A stretch of DNA of 64,000 nucleotides from Xanthobacter sp. NM-59 (GCF_021401125.1 NZ_JACBFQ010000001.1:682001-746000); one strand, 5' to 3'. Counted from the first letter of the stretch, positions 18,754 to 27,950 are shown. Program-made: numbers and translations. The notes: generated from the sequence alone by a model not told the origin.

Positions 18754-19611
18754 ATGATGCCAGGTTCCGGAACGGACAGTACCAAGCCCTGGATCGCCGG
18801 TGGACCGGTGGTGATCCTGGTTGAGCCCCAGCTCGGCGAGAATATCGGCTCGGCCGCGCGCGCCATGGGCAATTTCGGCCTCGCCCGGCTGCGTATCGTC
18901 AACCCCCGCGAAGGCTGGCCCAATGAGAAGTCGCGGGTGTTCAGCGCCGGGGCCGATCGCATTCTGGAGGCAGCCGAGGTTTTCCCCGACCTGCGTTCCG
19001 CCCTCGTGGGGGTTCGCTATGCGTTTGCCGCCACGGCGCGCGAGCGCGGCATGGCGAAGCCCGTGATGGGCGCCGACGCCGCGGCGCAGGAAACCGCCCA
19101 GCACCTTTCCGCCGAAGAGGACGTGGCGCTGGTGTTCGGCCGCGAGCGCACCGGGCTCTATACGGAGGAGGTATCGCTATGCGATGCCATTCTCACGCTG
19201 CCGGTCAACCCGGCCTTCGCCTCCCTGAACCTTGCCACCTGCGTCGCCGTCGCGAGCTATGAGTGGTTCAAGGTCGCCAGCGCGGGCGCCCTGCCCTTCG
19301 CCGCGCCGGACAAGTCGCCGCTGGCGGACAAGCAGGACCTTTTCGCTTTCTTCGATCACCTGGAAGGCGCGCTGGAAGAGGCGGGCTTCTTCCGTTCGCC
19401 AGAAAAGCGCCCCTCCACCACCCGGAACATCCGCAACATCTTTCATCGCCTCGGCCTCACCCGGCAGGATCTGGCGACGCTGCACGGGGCCGTCACCTCG
19501 CTGGTGGAGGGCCGGGCCGGACGTGAGGCGCGCAAGGCCGCCCACGAGGCCGCCGCCGCCGAACGGCGCGCCGAAAAAGCCAAAACCGCACCCAGCCCGA
19601 CGGACGATTGA
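18754..19611 (+). CDS. trmJ: tRNA (cytidine/uridine-2'-O-)-methyltransferase TrmJ family
   Basis: A 285-residue SPOUT methyltransferase, expected to 2'-O-methylate position 32 of tRNAs using S-adenosylmethionine. The SpoU-type core is clear: VEPQLGENIGSAARAMGNFGL (motif 1), LVFGRERTGLYTEEVSLCD (motif 2) and LPVNPAFASLNLATCVAVASYE (motif 3, about 146-167). A C-terminal basic coiled-coil-like tail rich in Ala, Arg and Lys follows. Two ATG codons in tandem after GGAGAAAG define the start. It precedes an initiator tRNA gene by about 270 nt. Confidence 0.88.
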   Translation: MMPGSGTDSTKPWIAGGPVVILVEPQLGENIGSAARAMGNFGLARLRIVNPREGWPNEKSRVFSAGADRILEAAEVFPDLRSALVGVRYAFAATARERGMAKPVMGADAAAQETAQHLSAEEDVALVFGRERTGLYTEEVSLCDAILTLPVNPAFASLNLATCVAVASYEWFKVASAGALPFAAPDKSPLADKQDLFAFFDHLEGALEEAGFFRSPEKRPSTTRNIRNIFHRLGLTRQDLATLHGAVTSLVEGRAGREARKAAHEAAAAERRAEKAKTAPSPTDD

Positions 19612-19882
19612 GGGTCCACGTCCCCCACGCGGCGTCATCCACAGGCGATCTCGGGCGACACCGGCGCATCCCGCCGCGGCGGCGGAGAACGCGACAAGCC
19701 AGCAATGGCAGCGGTTTGCGCGGAGCAAGAGCGGGCCTCCGCCCCGCTCCATCCACAGGAGGAGGCCAACGGCATGGCTGCTATGACGTTTTTTTGGCAG
19801 CCTGCCCTTTCCTTCCCGACAGGGGGTTGCTACATACGCCTCACCGAACGACGACGCCGCTGGCGAACGACTTCGGACTTGA
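19612..19882. other. Intergenic, upstream of tRNA-fMet
   Basis: 270 bp between trmJ and the initiator tRNA. The segment around 19800-19880 probably carries the tRNA promoter; no clear -35/-10 pair was assigned. Confidence 0.35.
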
Positions 19883-19960
<78 letters not shown>

Positions 19961-19964
19961 AGAC

Positions 19965-19998
19965 AAAACCCTCCGTGCGATATTCGCCGGAGGGTTTT
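19965..19998 (+). terminator. Terminator of tRNA-fMet
   Basis: AAAACCCTCCG (19965-19975) pairs with CGGAGGGTTTT (19988-19998), an 11-bp stem with 12-nt loop; the stem ends in a T-run and continues TGTCGTTT. Confidence 0.85.
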
Positions 19999-19999
19999 G

Positions 20000-20337
20000 T
20001 CGTTTATGGCCGTTCGGCGCTGGGTCGCCTGCGCTGTCGCAACCTCTTCGCTGTGAATCGCAGGGATTGGCCCCATCTCCGCCGGGGCCAGATCCGCCAT
20101 CGGAGCCGATCGCCAAAAATCCAAGCTGCCGTCTCGCGCCCCTTGGCGTGTCACCGAGACTGCGTCGGCTCTCCATGTGAATCACCCAGAGTGCAAAATG
20201 TTCGTTCCCTGAAACCGTGTGCCAACATTGGCCATGCGGCGGTCTTGGGGGCACGGCAGAGGACTGTCCGCCGTGCCCCACCACAAGACAGCCATTACCC
20301 AGCTGCGCCACCTGGGGCGTGACCATGCCGCGTGGGG
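20000..20337. other. Intergenic, nothing recognised
   Basis: About 340 bp between the tRNA terminator and the 3' end of the MarR gene. No gene, repeat or regulatory element is supported. Confidence 0.4.
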
Positions 20338-20826
20338 CTAGGTCTGCTGTAGATCCAGCAGCTTTTTGAGGAGGCGGGAAAGCAGCTCCTGCTCTTCCAG
20401 CGTCAGCCCTGCGACAATGGCGTGCTGGTTGGCCACATGCGCATCAACAGCCGTTTCGATCAGCGCAAGCCCATCCGCCGTGAGTGCGACAAGAGTCCCG
20501 CGTCGATCGGCCGGGTTGGGCTTGCGGGCCACCAAGCCGGCTTTCTCCAGCCGATCGATCCGGTTCGTCATGCTTCCGGACGAGATCATGGCAGCCTCGT
20601 AGAGCTCTGTCGGCGTCAGGGCGTAAGGGGAGCCGCTGCGCCGCAAGGTGGCCAGAACGTCGAATTCGCCCGGCTGCAGGCCGAACTCGGCAAATGCCGG
20701 ATTAAGCCGGTCCCGCGACACCACCAGCGCCGCCTCGGCCAAACGCCCCAACAGAATCATCGGCCCAGTATCCAGGTCCGGTCGCTCTCGCGCCCATTGC
20801 TCCGCCGCGACCACAGCTCGGTCCAT
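20338..20826 (-). CDS. MarR-family transcriptional regulator
   Basis: A 162-residue winged-helix repressor-type protein. The wHTH core runs from about residue 45 to 115: GLQPGEFDVLATLRRSG, the recognition region SSGSMTNRIDRLEKAGLV and the wing ADRRGTLVALTADG; flanking helices form the dimer interface. ATG 20826 is preferred over an upstream in-frame ATG at 20928, because the longer version would run through the operator sequences. It is divergent from an MFS exporter, the classic arrangement for a MarR protein that represses an efflux or uptake gene and itself, released by a small aromatic or phenolic ligand; the ligand is unknown. Confidence 0.88.
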   Translation of the reverse strand: MDRAVVAAEQWARERPDLDTGPMILLGRLAEAALVVSRDRLNPAFAEFGLQPGEFDVLATLRRSGSPYALTPTELYEAAMISSGSMTNRIDRLEKAGLVARKPNPADRRGTLVALTADGLALIETAVDAHVANQHAIVAGLTLEEQELLSRLLKKLLDLQQT

Positions 20827-20837
20827 TCCGCCACCTA

Positions 20838-20876
20838 TCTTGACGTCAAGACAATATATCTCTACGTCAAGATATA
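20838..20876. promoter_or_regulatory. Tandem MarR operators
   Basis: Two palindromes lie between the divergent genes. Site 1 is the perfect 14-bp TCTTGACGTCAAGA (20838-20851). Site 2 is an imperfect 22-bp palindrome centred on ACGT (20855-20876) sharing the ACGTCAAGA half. Their centres are 21 bp apart, two helical turns. Their position next to the marR start suggests autoregulation and repression of the MFS gene. Confidence 0.7.
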
Positions 20877-20920
20877 TGCGAAGCGCCGCCTTGCGGCAAG
20901 CGAGGTGGAGGAAGCGAGTC

Positions 20921-22087
20921 ATGTCCATATTTTCAGGCCGCTATCTATTCACGGCCGCGATCCTCCTGGTGGGCATCAATCTACGTCCGACCATGGCGGC
21001 GATCGGCCCGCTGCTCGACATCATTCAACGGGACACCGGGCTTTCCGACACCACCGCCAGCCTTCTCACCACCGTGCCCGTCGCGCTCATGGGCGCCTGC
21101 CTTCTCGCCTCAAGCCGCCTGAGGGCCTTTGTGGGGGAACGGTCCGGCATTGCGTTGGGTCTCATTCTCATCCTCCTGAGCGACTTGGCTCGCTGGGGAG
21201 TGCCAAGCGCGGGGATGCTGCTGCTGACGGCGGTGTTCAGCGGCATCGGCATCGCGATCGTGCAGGCCCTCCTGCCGATCGTCATTCGGCATCGCGCCGG
21301 CGGCCGGGCGGCCGGGCTGATGGGGGTCTATTCAACGGCGATCATGGGCGGAGCCTTCCTTTCGGGGACGGCGAGTCCCTGGATCGCGCAAGCCTATGGC
21401 TGGCCCGCGGCGCTGGGCATCTGGGCCCTTCCCGCGCTGGTCGGCGGGCTCGTCTGGTGGCGCGCGACGAGCGCCCCTGACGTGGTTCCGCGCCCTGTCC
21501 GGCACCACGCCTTCGCCCGGGTGCCCCGGGCCTGGCGATTGCTGGCCTTCTTCGGGCTGGGGACCGGCGCCTATACGCTTGTGCTCGCCTGGCTCCCGCC
21601 GTTCTACACGGGCCTTGGCTGGTCGGAGCAAGCCGCCGGCATGATGCTGGGCATTGTCACCCTAGCCGAAGTGATCGCCGGCCTGGGGGTCTCCTTCTGG
21701 GTCAGTCGCTCCGTTGACCGTCGCCCCCCCATATTCACCGCGATCGCCGCCCTGTTTTTCGGCCTGCTGGGCTTTGCGACCACCCCGCTGCTCTTCCCGT
21801 GGCCATCGGCGCTCCTCGCGGGGGTGGGCATCGGCGCGCTATTTCCGCTTGGGCTGATCGTGGCGATGGACCATGGCGAAGGGGCAAGCGACGCCGGCGC
21901 AATCGCGGCCTTTGTCCAGGGAGGCGGCTATGTGGTTGCCGCCGTCCTTCCGCTGGTCGCCGGGCTCCTGCGCCAGAGCCTGTCAGACCTCACGCCCGCG
22001 TGGTGGCTGATGGCCGCCCTGTGCTTGGTGCTGTGGGCCCTCGCCGCCCGCTTTCGTCCGGGCGAGCACATCACATTCCCGAAGTGA
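20921..22087 (+). CDS. MFS transporter (CynX/NimT-like)
   Basis: A 388-residue inner-membrane transporter with about twelve hydrophobic segments. The N-terminal pattern FTAAILLVGINLRPTMAAIGP is characteristic of the CynX/NimT (cyanate / 2-nitroimidazole) branch of the major facilitator superfamily, and ARWGVPSAGMLLL and GVYSTAIMGGAFLSG fit that family. Substrate unknown. ATG 20921 follows a GGTGGAGGAAG site; the open frame runs further upstream but through the operators. It is divergent from the MarR gene and followed 17 nt later by an alpha/beta hydrolase, suggesting an inducible uptake or export-plus-hydrolysis unit. Confidence 0.83.
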   Translation: MSIFSGRYLFTAAILLVGINLRPTMAAIGPLLDIIQRDTGLSDTTASLLTTVPVALMGACLLASSRLRAFVGERSGIALGLILILLSDLARWGVPSAGMLLLTAVFSGIGIAIVQALLPIVIRHRAGGRAAGLMGVYSTAIMGGAFLSGTASPWIAQAYGWPAALGIWALPALVGGLVWWRATSAPDVVPRPVRHHAFARVPRAWRLLAFFGLGTGAYTLVLAWLPPFYTGLGWSEQAAGMMLGIVTLAEVIAGLGVSFWVSRSVDRRPPIFTAIAALFFGLLGFATTPLLFPWPSALLAGVGIGALFPLGLIVAMDHGEGASDAGAIAAFVQGGGYVVAAVLPLVAGLLRQSLSDLTPAWWLMAALCLVLWALAARFRPGEHITFPK

Positions 22088-22104
22088 CTGGAAGGAGACT
22101 TCAC

Positions 22105-22929
22105 GTGGCCTATTACGACGTCCGGGGTCGGAGCAACTATTTCATGGAATTCGGGGAAGGCCGGCCGATTCTACTGTTGCACGGCATCAGCAATTCAGGC
22201 CGCGCCTGGGGACCGCAGATCCCGGCGCTTGTGGCGGCCGGCTATCGGGTCATCGTGCCAGACCATGCCGGCCACGGCGCATCCGCCCCTCTCTCCAGTC
22301 CGTTCGGGGTTACAGACATCACCGACGACACGCAGCAGCTTCTCGCCCACCTCGGCGTCGAAAGCCTGGACGTGGTGGGCCTGTCCCTTGGCGGCATGGT
22401 GGCCCTGGAGCTGGCACTGCGTGAACCGTCCAGAATTCAGCGGCTGGTCATCGCCAACAGCTTCGACAAGACCGCGACTCCGGAATTCGCCGCCATGGCC
22501 GAAGGCTGGGCCACCGCCTTCGAGCAGCCGCATGGTCCGATCACGCGTCTTGAACAGAACTGGCTCGTTTCGGTGTCGGCGGCGTTCCGCGCCTCGCCCG
22601 AGGGCCTGCGCACCTATCAGGTGTGGCATGGCATCGCGGCGACATCCGACGGCGCATCCCTCGCGCAGGTCGCACGCGGCATCACAACCTTCGACGTCTC
22701 CAACCGCCTCGGCGAGCTTGCGATGCCCACGCTGTTCATCGCCGGAGGCCTCGACAGGATGTCTCCAGCCGATTTGAGCCGCCGCATGGCGGAGCGAACC
22801 CCGTGCAGCACGCTCTCCATCATCGAGGGGGCCGCGCACATCTCAAACGCCGACTCCGCGGACGAATTCACTGCCGTTTTGCTGGAGTTCCTGCAACCTG
22901 CAGCATTCGACCTCACCGCGGACGCCTGA
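22105..22929 (+). CDS. Alpha/beta hydrolase
   Basis: A 274-residue alpha/beta hydrolase similar to 3-oxoadipate enol-lactonases and related esterases. The oxyanion motif LLLHGISNSGRAW (about 23), nucleophile elbow GLSLGG (Ser about 98), acid region near GGLDRMSP and catalytic His in EGAAHISN (about 250) are visible. Start is GTG 22105 with GAAGGAG 6 nt upstream. It shares an operon with the MFS gene under the putative MarR operators. Substrate not determinable; aromatic lactone or ester is a guess from the MarR context. Confidence 0.82.
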   Translation: MAYYDVRGRSNYFMEFGEGRPILLLHGISNSGRAWGPQIPALVAAGYRVIVPDHAGHGASAPLSSPFGVTDITDDTQQLLAHLGVESLDVVGLSLGGMVALELALREPSRIQRLVIANSFDKTATPEFAAMAEGWATAFEQPHGPITRLEQNWLVSVSAAFRASPEGLRTYQVWHGIAATSDGASLAQVARGITTFDVSNRLGELAMPTLFIAGGLDRMSPADLSRRMAERTPCSTLSIIEGAAHISNADSADEFTAVLLEFLQPAAFDLTADA

Positions 22930-23020
22930 CGCCCGCAGCGACAATCCACCGGCTTTGCGCGTCCGCCATCGAGTCGCGCACGGCCGGTGAAAGGCGTGGG
23001 TCCGGGCCAGGAACCCGGGC

Positions 23021-23668
23021 TCAGCCGTGCCGTCGTGGGGGAGCGGTCCGAATGCCAAATACGCCCCACGCACCAGCGGCAACCATGAGCGCGAGGCCGG
23101 CGAAGGTCAGCAGCGTGGGTGGATAGCCCAGAACATCACGCCATTCGGGAACAATCAGAGCGGCGGTGTTGAAGTCGGCGCCGCTGCTGCGACAGAGGCT
23201 CGATGCCGCCTCGCTCGCCACCATCTCCTGCTCGATCCGGCCGACCAGCACCCGCGCCTCGCCGCTCTCGCCCGGCATCTCCTGCATATGCACAAGCAAT
23301 GCGCGGAGCGCGCCGAGATAGGCGTGGAGACAGGTATTGAAGGGATTATCCTCATCGGTGAGGCTGCCCGGCACCAGCCCCCAGAAGCAATAGGTGCGCT
23401 GCAGGGCGGCGAAGTTCGCCAGCCGGCGGAACGTGGGGTCGGTGCGCTGCTGGCTTCCGGCGAGGGCCCGGATGGCGCCCGCATGACGCGCCACCACGGC
23501 CATCTCGCCATGGGTGAGGCTTGGGATGACCAGACCGTTCGCGGCGAGCGTGCCCGCGTCGACGGCGCGATGCGCGCTCGCCCCATCAGGCCCAAGGCCC
23601 ATGCAGACCAGCAGCAGAACCGCGCACGCACGGACGACCCAGCGTCGCCCGCGCGCGCCCTGCTTCAT
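23021..23668 (-). CDS. Exported protein of the cobalt-importer operon, unknown function
   Basis: A 215-residue protein with a basic N-terminus and signal peptide (VVRACAVLLLVCMGLGPDGASAH, cleavage near residue 33) and a C-terminal transmembrane segment (LLTFAGLALMVAAGAWGVFG), so the bulk faces the periplasm. The middle contains five cysteines. I recognise no family. It starts 13 nt after the cbtA stop on the same strand and so is probably translated from the riboswitch-controlled cbtB-cbtA transcript, which suggests a role in cobalt delivery or envelope metal handling. ATG 23668 avoids overlap with cbtA; an ATG at 23695 is also in frame. Confidence 0.65.
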   Translation of the reverse strand: MKQGARGRRWVVRACAVLLLVCMGLGPDGASAHRAVDAGTLAANGLVIPSLTHGEMAVVARHAGAIRALAGSQQRTDPTFRRLANFAALQRTYCFWGLVPGSLTDEDNPFNTCLHAYLGALRALLVHMQEMPGESGEARVLVGRIEQEMVASEAASSLCRSSGADFNTAALIVPEWRDVLGYPPTLLTFAGLALMVAAGAWGVFGIRTAPPRRHG

Positions 23669-23681
23669 CACATCGCGCCCA

Positions 23682-24428
23682 TCAGCGGGCGGCATAGGCC
23701 GAAGCGATCCGCCGCTCAGGCCGCAGGCTGGCCAGATAGCGCTCCGCCACATAACCAAAGCCGAGGCCCAGCCCTGCCCATAGAATGGCCTGCATGCCCA
23801 GCGAAGCAATGCGGAAGTCCCACAGCAGCAGGGCGGGAAACTGCTCCGGCACCTCATTCACGCCTGGCAGGGCGAGGTCAATGAGCACCACCAGGGCGGC
23901 ATAGACGGCAACGCCCAGCAGCGATGCATTCCAGGCCCCCAGTCGCCAGCTGCGCCGCGCAACCGCCACCGCGACGGCCACTGCCGCCAGCGACAGGGCC
24001 AGCATGGTGAAGAAGAGCTGGGTGCGCGCGACGATGGTTTCCGGGCTGCCCACCGCCGGTGGCGTAGGCGGAAACTTCAGCCCCGGCACCAGGACGAGCG
24101 CCACGAAGCCCACGGCGGCGAGCAGGGCGGACGCCCCGCGCGGGCCCAGCGGCGTGAGCCGGCCATAGGAGAAGGAAAAGGCGAGCGAAAACAAACCGCC
24201 AAGCGCCGCCCCGAAGGTGACCACGCCGGTAAACAGGCCCAATCCGGCCTGCACGTCGCGGCTCACCAGCTCAGGCTCGGGCGCCTCGCCCTTGGCCTGG
24301 CTCGCGGCCTCTTCCAAAGCGATGGCGTGATCCACCGCGGGCTCGCCGAAAACTCGCGCGAATCCAAACGCGAGCAACCCCGCCACGGCACCGACGATCA
24401 TGCCGCGGAGCAAGAGATTTCCGACCAT
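23682..24428 (-). CDS. cbtA: CbtA-family cobalt transporter, membrane subunit
   Basis: A 248-residue inner-membrane protein with about six hydrophobic segments: LLLRGMIVGAVAGLLAFGFA at the N-terminus, then GLGLFTGVVTFGAALGGLF, ALLAAVGFVALVLVPGL, and three more. The N-terminal RG..G...G....F..v.gEPA.d.Ai pattern matches CbtA (COG5446), a predicted cobalt permease found with CbtB under B12 riboswitches. It follows cbtB by 8 nt. Predicted to import Co2+ for corrin synthesis; transport has been inferred mainly from genome context for this family. Confidence 0.88.
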   Translation of the reverse strand: MVGNLLLRGMIVGAVAGLLAFGFARVFGEPAVDHAIALEEAASQAKGEAPEPELVSRDVQAGLGLFTGVVTFGAALGGLFSLAFSFSYGRLTPLGPRGASALLAAVGFVALVLVPGLKFPPTPPAVGSPETIVARTQLFFTMLALSLAAVAVAVAVARRSWRLGAWNASLLGVAVYAALVVLIDLALPGVNEVPEQFPALLLWDFRIASLGMQAILWAGLGLGFGYVAERYLASLRPERRIASAYAAR

Positions 24429-24436
24429 GATGCGCC

Positions 24437-24646
24437 TCAGTGACAGGGGAAGCCGAGCAGATGGCGTCCGTCATGGACGAATTCATGGACGTAGGAGCCC
24501 GAGATCAACGAGGTTGCCCCCTCCTCCGCACCCACGAAATAGATGGCAAGGAGCAGGATCAGGCCCGCGAATACGGCCCAAGGCAAAATCTCCGCCACCG
24601 GAATCGGCGCGGGCTGGGCTACGGGCTTCAGGATAATGTCAGACAT
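24437..24646 (-). CDS. cbtB: CbtB-family cobalt transporter subunit
   Basis: A 69-residue protein with one transmembrane helix (about 22-40) and a C-terminal histidine/cysteine-rich motif HEFVHDGRHLLGFPCH, which is the diagnostic metal-binding tail of CbtB. It is the first gene after a cobalamin riboswitch and is followed by cbtA with 8 nt spacing. The pair is expected to form a small cobalt importer repressed by adenosylcobalamin. Confidence 0.9.
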   Translation of the reverse strand: MSDIILKPVAQPAPIPVAEILPWAVFAGLILLLAIYFVGAEEGATSLISGSYVHEFVHDGRHLLGFPCH

Positions 24647-24687
24647 GGTGCACTCCCGGGATGGCGCGTCCCACTGGGCGGATATGG

Positions 24688-24784
24688 TCGTTTGGGATTA
24701 GGCCTGACTTCCGGATCCCGAAGGATCGCGGTTACAGTGGCGCGACCGTGCCGGACTCACACCGGCTTCCAATCCCGCAAACGA
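24688..24784 (-). promoter_or_regulatory. Cobalamin riboswitch upstream of cbtBA
   Basis: Read on the minus strand, the leader contains AAGCCGGTGTGAGTCCGGC followed by the B12-box core GCCACTGTAA (24735-24741 for GCCACTG) and ends with GGAAGTCAGGCC. The closing P1 stem is formed by 24771-24784 (TCGTTTGCGGGATT) and 24688-24699 (AATCCCAAACGA). It ends about 40 nt before the cbtB start, close enough to mask its ribosome binding site. Predicts OFF control of cobalt import by cobalamin. Confidence 0.88.
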
Positions 24785-24828
24785 CGCGTCAAGCTAGGCT
24801 TCGCGGTTGACGGCTGTCAACCGATGGC

Positions 24829-25434
24829 TTGGCCTGCGATGCCCGTTTTCCGGCGGAGGGCCCCTCGCTGCATCGCCTGACCCTGCTTTGCCACGGCCCG
24901 AGCACACCCGCTGTGCCCATGGCCTTTCCCATCGATGAGCCGCTGGACGGGGGAGCGCTGCCCGCCCTTTCCGCGCTGCGCGAGGGCCTCGGCCGCGTGG
25001 ACCGCTGCCTTACCAGCCCCCTGCTGCGGGCGCGGCAGACGGCGGCGGCATTGGCGCAGGACGTCACCGTGGAGCCGGCGCTGCGCGAGCTCGACCTTGG
25101 GCAGTGGCAGGGCCGCGCTTTGCGGGACATTCACGACCGCGAGCCCGAGGCCGCCGCCCTCTGGCTTTCGGTGCCGGACGCCGCGCCACACGGGGGAGAA
25201 TCCCGCACCCAGCTGCAAGCGCGCGTCGGCGCCTGGCTCACCGCCCAGATGGCGAGGCGCGGGCACACGCTGTGCGTGACCCATGCCGCCGTGATCCGCG
25301 CCGCCGTGCTCCACACCCTCGGCTCACCGCCGGACGCCTTCTGGCGGCTTGATATCGAGCCCCTCAGCCGAACCGAGCTGCGCTGCGATGGGCGCCGCTG
25401 GGCCCTGCGCGGCCTCAACGCGCCGCCCTCATAA
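24829..25434 (+). CDS. Histidine phosphatase (phosphoglycerate mutase-like) family protein, altered RHG motif
   Basis: About 200 residues of the histidine phosphatase superfamily, the family of CobC alpha-ribazole phosphatase. TSPLLRARQTA, LRELDLGQWQG and the C-terminal CVTHAAVIRA are intact, but the catalytic RHG reads CHG (Cys21-His22-Gly23): the phosphate-binding arginine is replaced. The location directly beside cobD and the cobalt transporter suggests a cobalamin-related role, possibly a phosphatase of altered specificity. The start is uncertain: TTG 24829 opens the frame without a good ribosome binding site, while a GGAGG lies just before a CTG about 42 nt downstream. Confidence 0.68.
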   Translation: MACDARFPAEGPSLHRLTLLCHGPSTPAVPMAFPIDEPLDGGALPALSALREGLGRVDRCLTSPLLRARQTAAALAQDVTVEPALRELDLGQWQGRALRDIHDREPEAAALWLSVPDAAPHGGESRTQLQARVGAWLTAQMARRGHTLCVTHAAVIRAAVLHTLGSPPDAFWRLDIEPLSRTELRCDGRRWALRGLNAPPS

Positions 25435-25550
25435 AGGCCGCGCTTTCAAACGAAATCGGAGCCGTTTCGCGGCACGGCGAAATGCTCTAGCAGAGGCGCT
25501 CCCCGCATGCGGCCCGCGCAGGCGGGGCTGCGGCTTTTCCGAGACGAAAC

Positions 25551-26519
25551 ATGCGCGATCACGGCGGCGATATGGATCGGGCGCAAGCCCAATATGGCGC
25601 GGGCGACTGGCTGGACCTTTCAACGGGTATCAACCCCTGCCCCTATCCGGTGCCGGCGCTGCCGCCCCACGCCTGGGCCGCCCTGCCCGCCGCGAGCGAG
25701 ATCGCCGCGCTGGAGGCGGTGGCGCAGGCGGCGTACCGCACACAGGCACATGTGGTCGCCCTTTCGGGCGCGCAGGCCGCCATTCAGCTGGTGCCGCGCC
25801 TGGTGCCGCCCGGCCGGGCGCGGGTGCTCGGCCCCACGTACAACGAGCACGCCGCCGCGCTCGACACCATGGGCTGGGCGGTCGACACCACCGGCGACGT
25901 GGCCGGCCTGCCCGGCGCCGATCTGGCCGTCGTGGTGAACCCCAACAATCCCGACGGCCGCCGTCTTATGCCCGAGGCGCTTTCCGCCCTGGCCGGGCAG
26001 GTTTCGCTGCTGGTGGTGGATGAGAGCTTCGGCGATGCCGAGCCCGCACTCTCTCTGCTGCCGGAGCTTGGACCGCAGACGGACAACGTGGTCGTGCTGC
26101 GCTCCTTCGGCAAATTCTATGGCCTGGCGGGTGTCCGGCTGGGCTTCGCGGTCACGGGCTCGACCTTGGCGGTGCGGCTGCGGGGGCTGGCCGGCCCCTG
26201 GGCGGTGAACGGCCCCGCCATCGCCATCGGGCGCGCGGCGCTGGCCGATGCCGACTGGCGCGCGGACACCATCCGCCGCCTTGTCGCCGATGCGCGGCGC
26301 CTGGATGGGTTCGCGGCAGCCTGCGGCTGGCGGCTGGTGGGCGGAACCGAGCTGTTTCGCACCTATGAGACGGGGGACGCGGCGAGGGTCCGGGACCGGC
26401 TCGCCCGCGACCATATCTGGTCCCGCGCCTTTCCGTGGTCGCAAGGCTGGCTCCGGCTGGGGCTGCCGGGCACGGCGGCCGGCTGGCAGCGGCTCGAAGC
26501 CGCCCTATCGCGTCTCTGA
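25551..26519 (+). CDS. cobD: Threonine-phosphate decarboxylase (cobC in Pseudomonas denitrificans naming)
   Basis: A 322-residue fold-type I PLP enzyme that decarboxylates L-threonine-O-3-phosphate to (R)-1-aminopropan-2-yl phosphate, the linker between the corrin ring and the nucleotide loop. [14 protein letters not shown] at the N-terminus, [10 protein letters not shown] (about 126-135) and the PLP lysine in [16 protein letters not shown] (about 184) are characteristic. It runs convergent to cobQ and the two coding regions overlap at their 3' ends by 15 nt. The gene lies in the cobalamin region but outside the long plus-strand cob operon. Confidence 0.88.
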   Translation: MRDHGGDMDRAQAQYGAGDWLDLSTGINPCPYPVPALPPHAWAALPAASEIAALEAVAQAAYRTQAHVVALSGAQAAIQLVPRLVPPGRARVLGPTYNEHAAALDTMGWAVDTTGDVAGLPGADLAVVVNPNNPDGRRLMPEALSALAGQVSLLVVDESFGDAEPALSLLPELGPQTDNVVVLRSFGKFYGLAGVRLGFAVTGSTLAVRLRGLAGPWAVNGPAIAIGRAALADADWRADTIRRLVADARRLDGFAAACGWRLVGGTELFRTYETGDAARVRDRLARDHIWSRAFPWSQGWLRLGLPGTAAGWQRLEAALSRL

Positions 26520-27950
26520 AAGCAGGCCCTCGACATCCAGGTGCTGTTCCAGATGCTCCGCCAGGGCATCCAGCGTCTGCTCGACGGAGGCTTCATAGCC
26601 AAGCGTGGAGTGGGCGCCCAACTCGGCCAGCATGGCCGCGCGAAAGCGGTCGTCGCGGAACATGCCGTGCAGGTAGCTGCCCGCCACCAGCCCATCGGTG
26701 CTGACAGCGCCTTCCGGCGCGCCATCGACGAAGGCGAAGGGGCGGGCGCGATCTGTGCCCTCGGTGCGGCCGATATGGATCTCGTAGCCGTGGAATGCGG
26801 CGCCCGACGCGGCGTGCACCGCAGCCACCTCGGTCAGGCGTTTGTCGGGTGTCATCGCCGTTTCCACGTCCAGCAGGCCAAGTCCGCGGTCAGAGCCCAT
26901 GGGCCCCTCGATCCCGTGCGGATCGTCCACCGTCCGGCCCAGCATCTGGTAGCCGCCGCAAATGCCGAGCACGCGCCCGCCCCGGCGGCGATGGGCCATG
27001 AGATCCACGTCCCATCCCTGCTGCCGCAGGAAAGCGAGGTCGCCGCGCGTGGACTTGGTGCCGGGGATGATGACGAGATCCGCGTCGCCGGGAATGGGCC
27101 GGCCGGGGCCGAGCAGCGTCAGGCGCACGCCCGGTTCCTGCGCCAGGGGGTCGAGGTCGTCGAAATTGGCGATCCTCGAGAGCACCAGGCAGACCACATG
27201 CACGCCTTCGGCGCGGCGGGGCGCGGCAAGGTCCAGCGCATCCTCCGCCGGTAGCCTCCACCCTTCCGCGAACCACGGGCACACGCCGAAGCCGCGCCAG
27301 CCGGTGCGGGCGCCGATCAAGGCATAGCCATCGTCGAACAGGCTTGGATCCCCGCGAAACTTGTTGATGATGAAGCCCTTCACCAGCGCCGCATCCTCCA
27401 GGTCCATCACCGCCTGCGTGCCGACGATCTGGGCGATCACGCCGCCCCGGTCGATGTCCCCGGCGAGCACCACCGGCGTCCCGGCCGCGCGGGCAAAGCC
27501 CATATTGGCGATGTCGCCCTTGCGCAGGTTCACTTCCGCCGGGCTGCCCGCGCCTTCCACGATGACGAGATCATGGGCGGCCTTCAGGCGCCCGAAGCTC
27601 TCCAGCACGGTTTCCAGCAGCTGCGGCTTCAGCTTGAAATATTCCCGGGCGCGGGCGGTCGCGAGGCGCTTGCCCTGAACGATGATCTGCGCCCCCACGT
27701 CACTCTCGGGCTTCAGCAGAACGGGGTTCATGTCCGTGTGGGGAAGAAGGCCGCAGGCGCGCGCCTGCAGTGCCTGAGCCCGGCCGATCTCGCCCCCGTC
27801 CGCGGTCACCGCCGCATTGTTGGACATGTTCTGCGGCTTGAAGGGCGCGACACTCAAGCCGCGCCGTCGGGCAGCGCGGCACAGGCCGGCCACCAGAAGG
27901 GACTTGCCGACATTGCTGCCGGTGCCCTGAATCATCACCGAGCGGCCCAT
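26505..27950 (-). CDS. cobQ: Cobyric acid synthase
   Basis: A 481-residue glutamine-dependent amidotransferase that amidates the b, d, e and g carboxylates of adenosylcobyrinic acid a,c-diamide. The N-terminal synthetase domain has the P-loop [10 protein letters not shown] and [10 protein letters not shown]; the class I glutaminase domain in the second half has the nucleophile in [11 protein letters not shown] (about 335) and the terminal GSYLHGMF histidine region. The open frame extends far upstream, but ATG 27950, preceded by GAGGGG, gives the family start. It begins 7 nt after the DUF1289 gene and ends overlapping cobD. Confidence 0.93.
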   Translation of the reverse strand: MGRSVMIQGTGSNVGKSLLVAGLCRAARRRGLSVAPFKPQNMSNNAAVTADGGEIGRAQALQARACGLLPHTDMNPVLLKPESDVGAQIIVQGKRLATARAREYFKLKPQLLETVLESFGRLKAAHDLVIVEGAGSPAEVNLRKGDIANMGFARAAGTPVVLAGDIDRGGVIAQIVGTQAVMDLEDAALVKGFIINKFRGDPSLFDDGYALIGARTGWRGFGVCPWFAEGWRLPAEDALDLAAPRRAEGVHVVCLVLSRIANFDDLDPLAQEPGVRLTLLGPGRPIPGDADLVIIPGTKSTRGDLAFLRQQGWDVDLMAHRRRGGRVLGICGGYQMLGRTVDDPHGIEGPMGSDRGLGLLDVETAMTPDKRLTEVAAVHAASGAAFHGYEIHIGRTEGTDRARPFAFVDGAPEGAVSTDGLVAGSYLHGMFRDDRFRAAMLAELGAHSTLGYEASVEQTLDALAEHLEQHLDVEGLLSETR

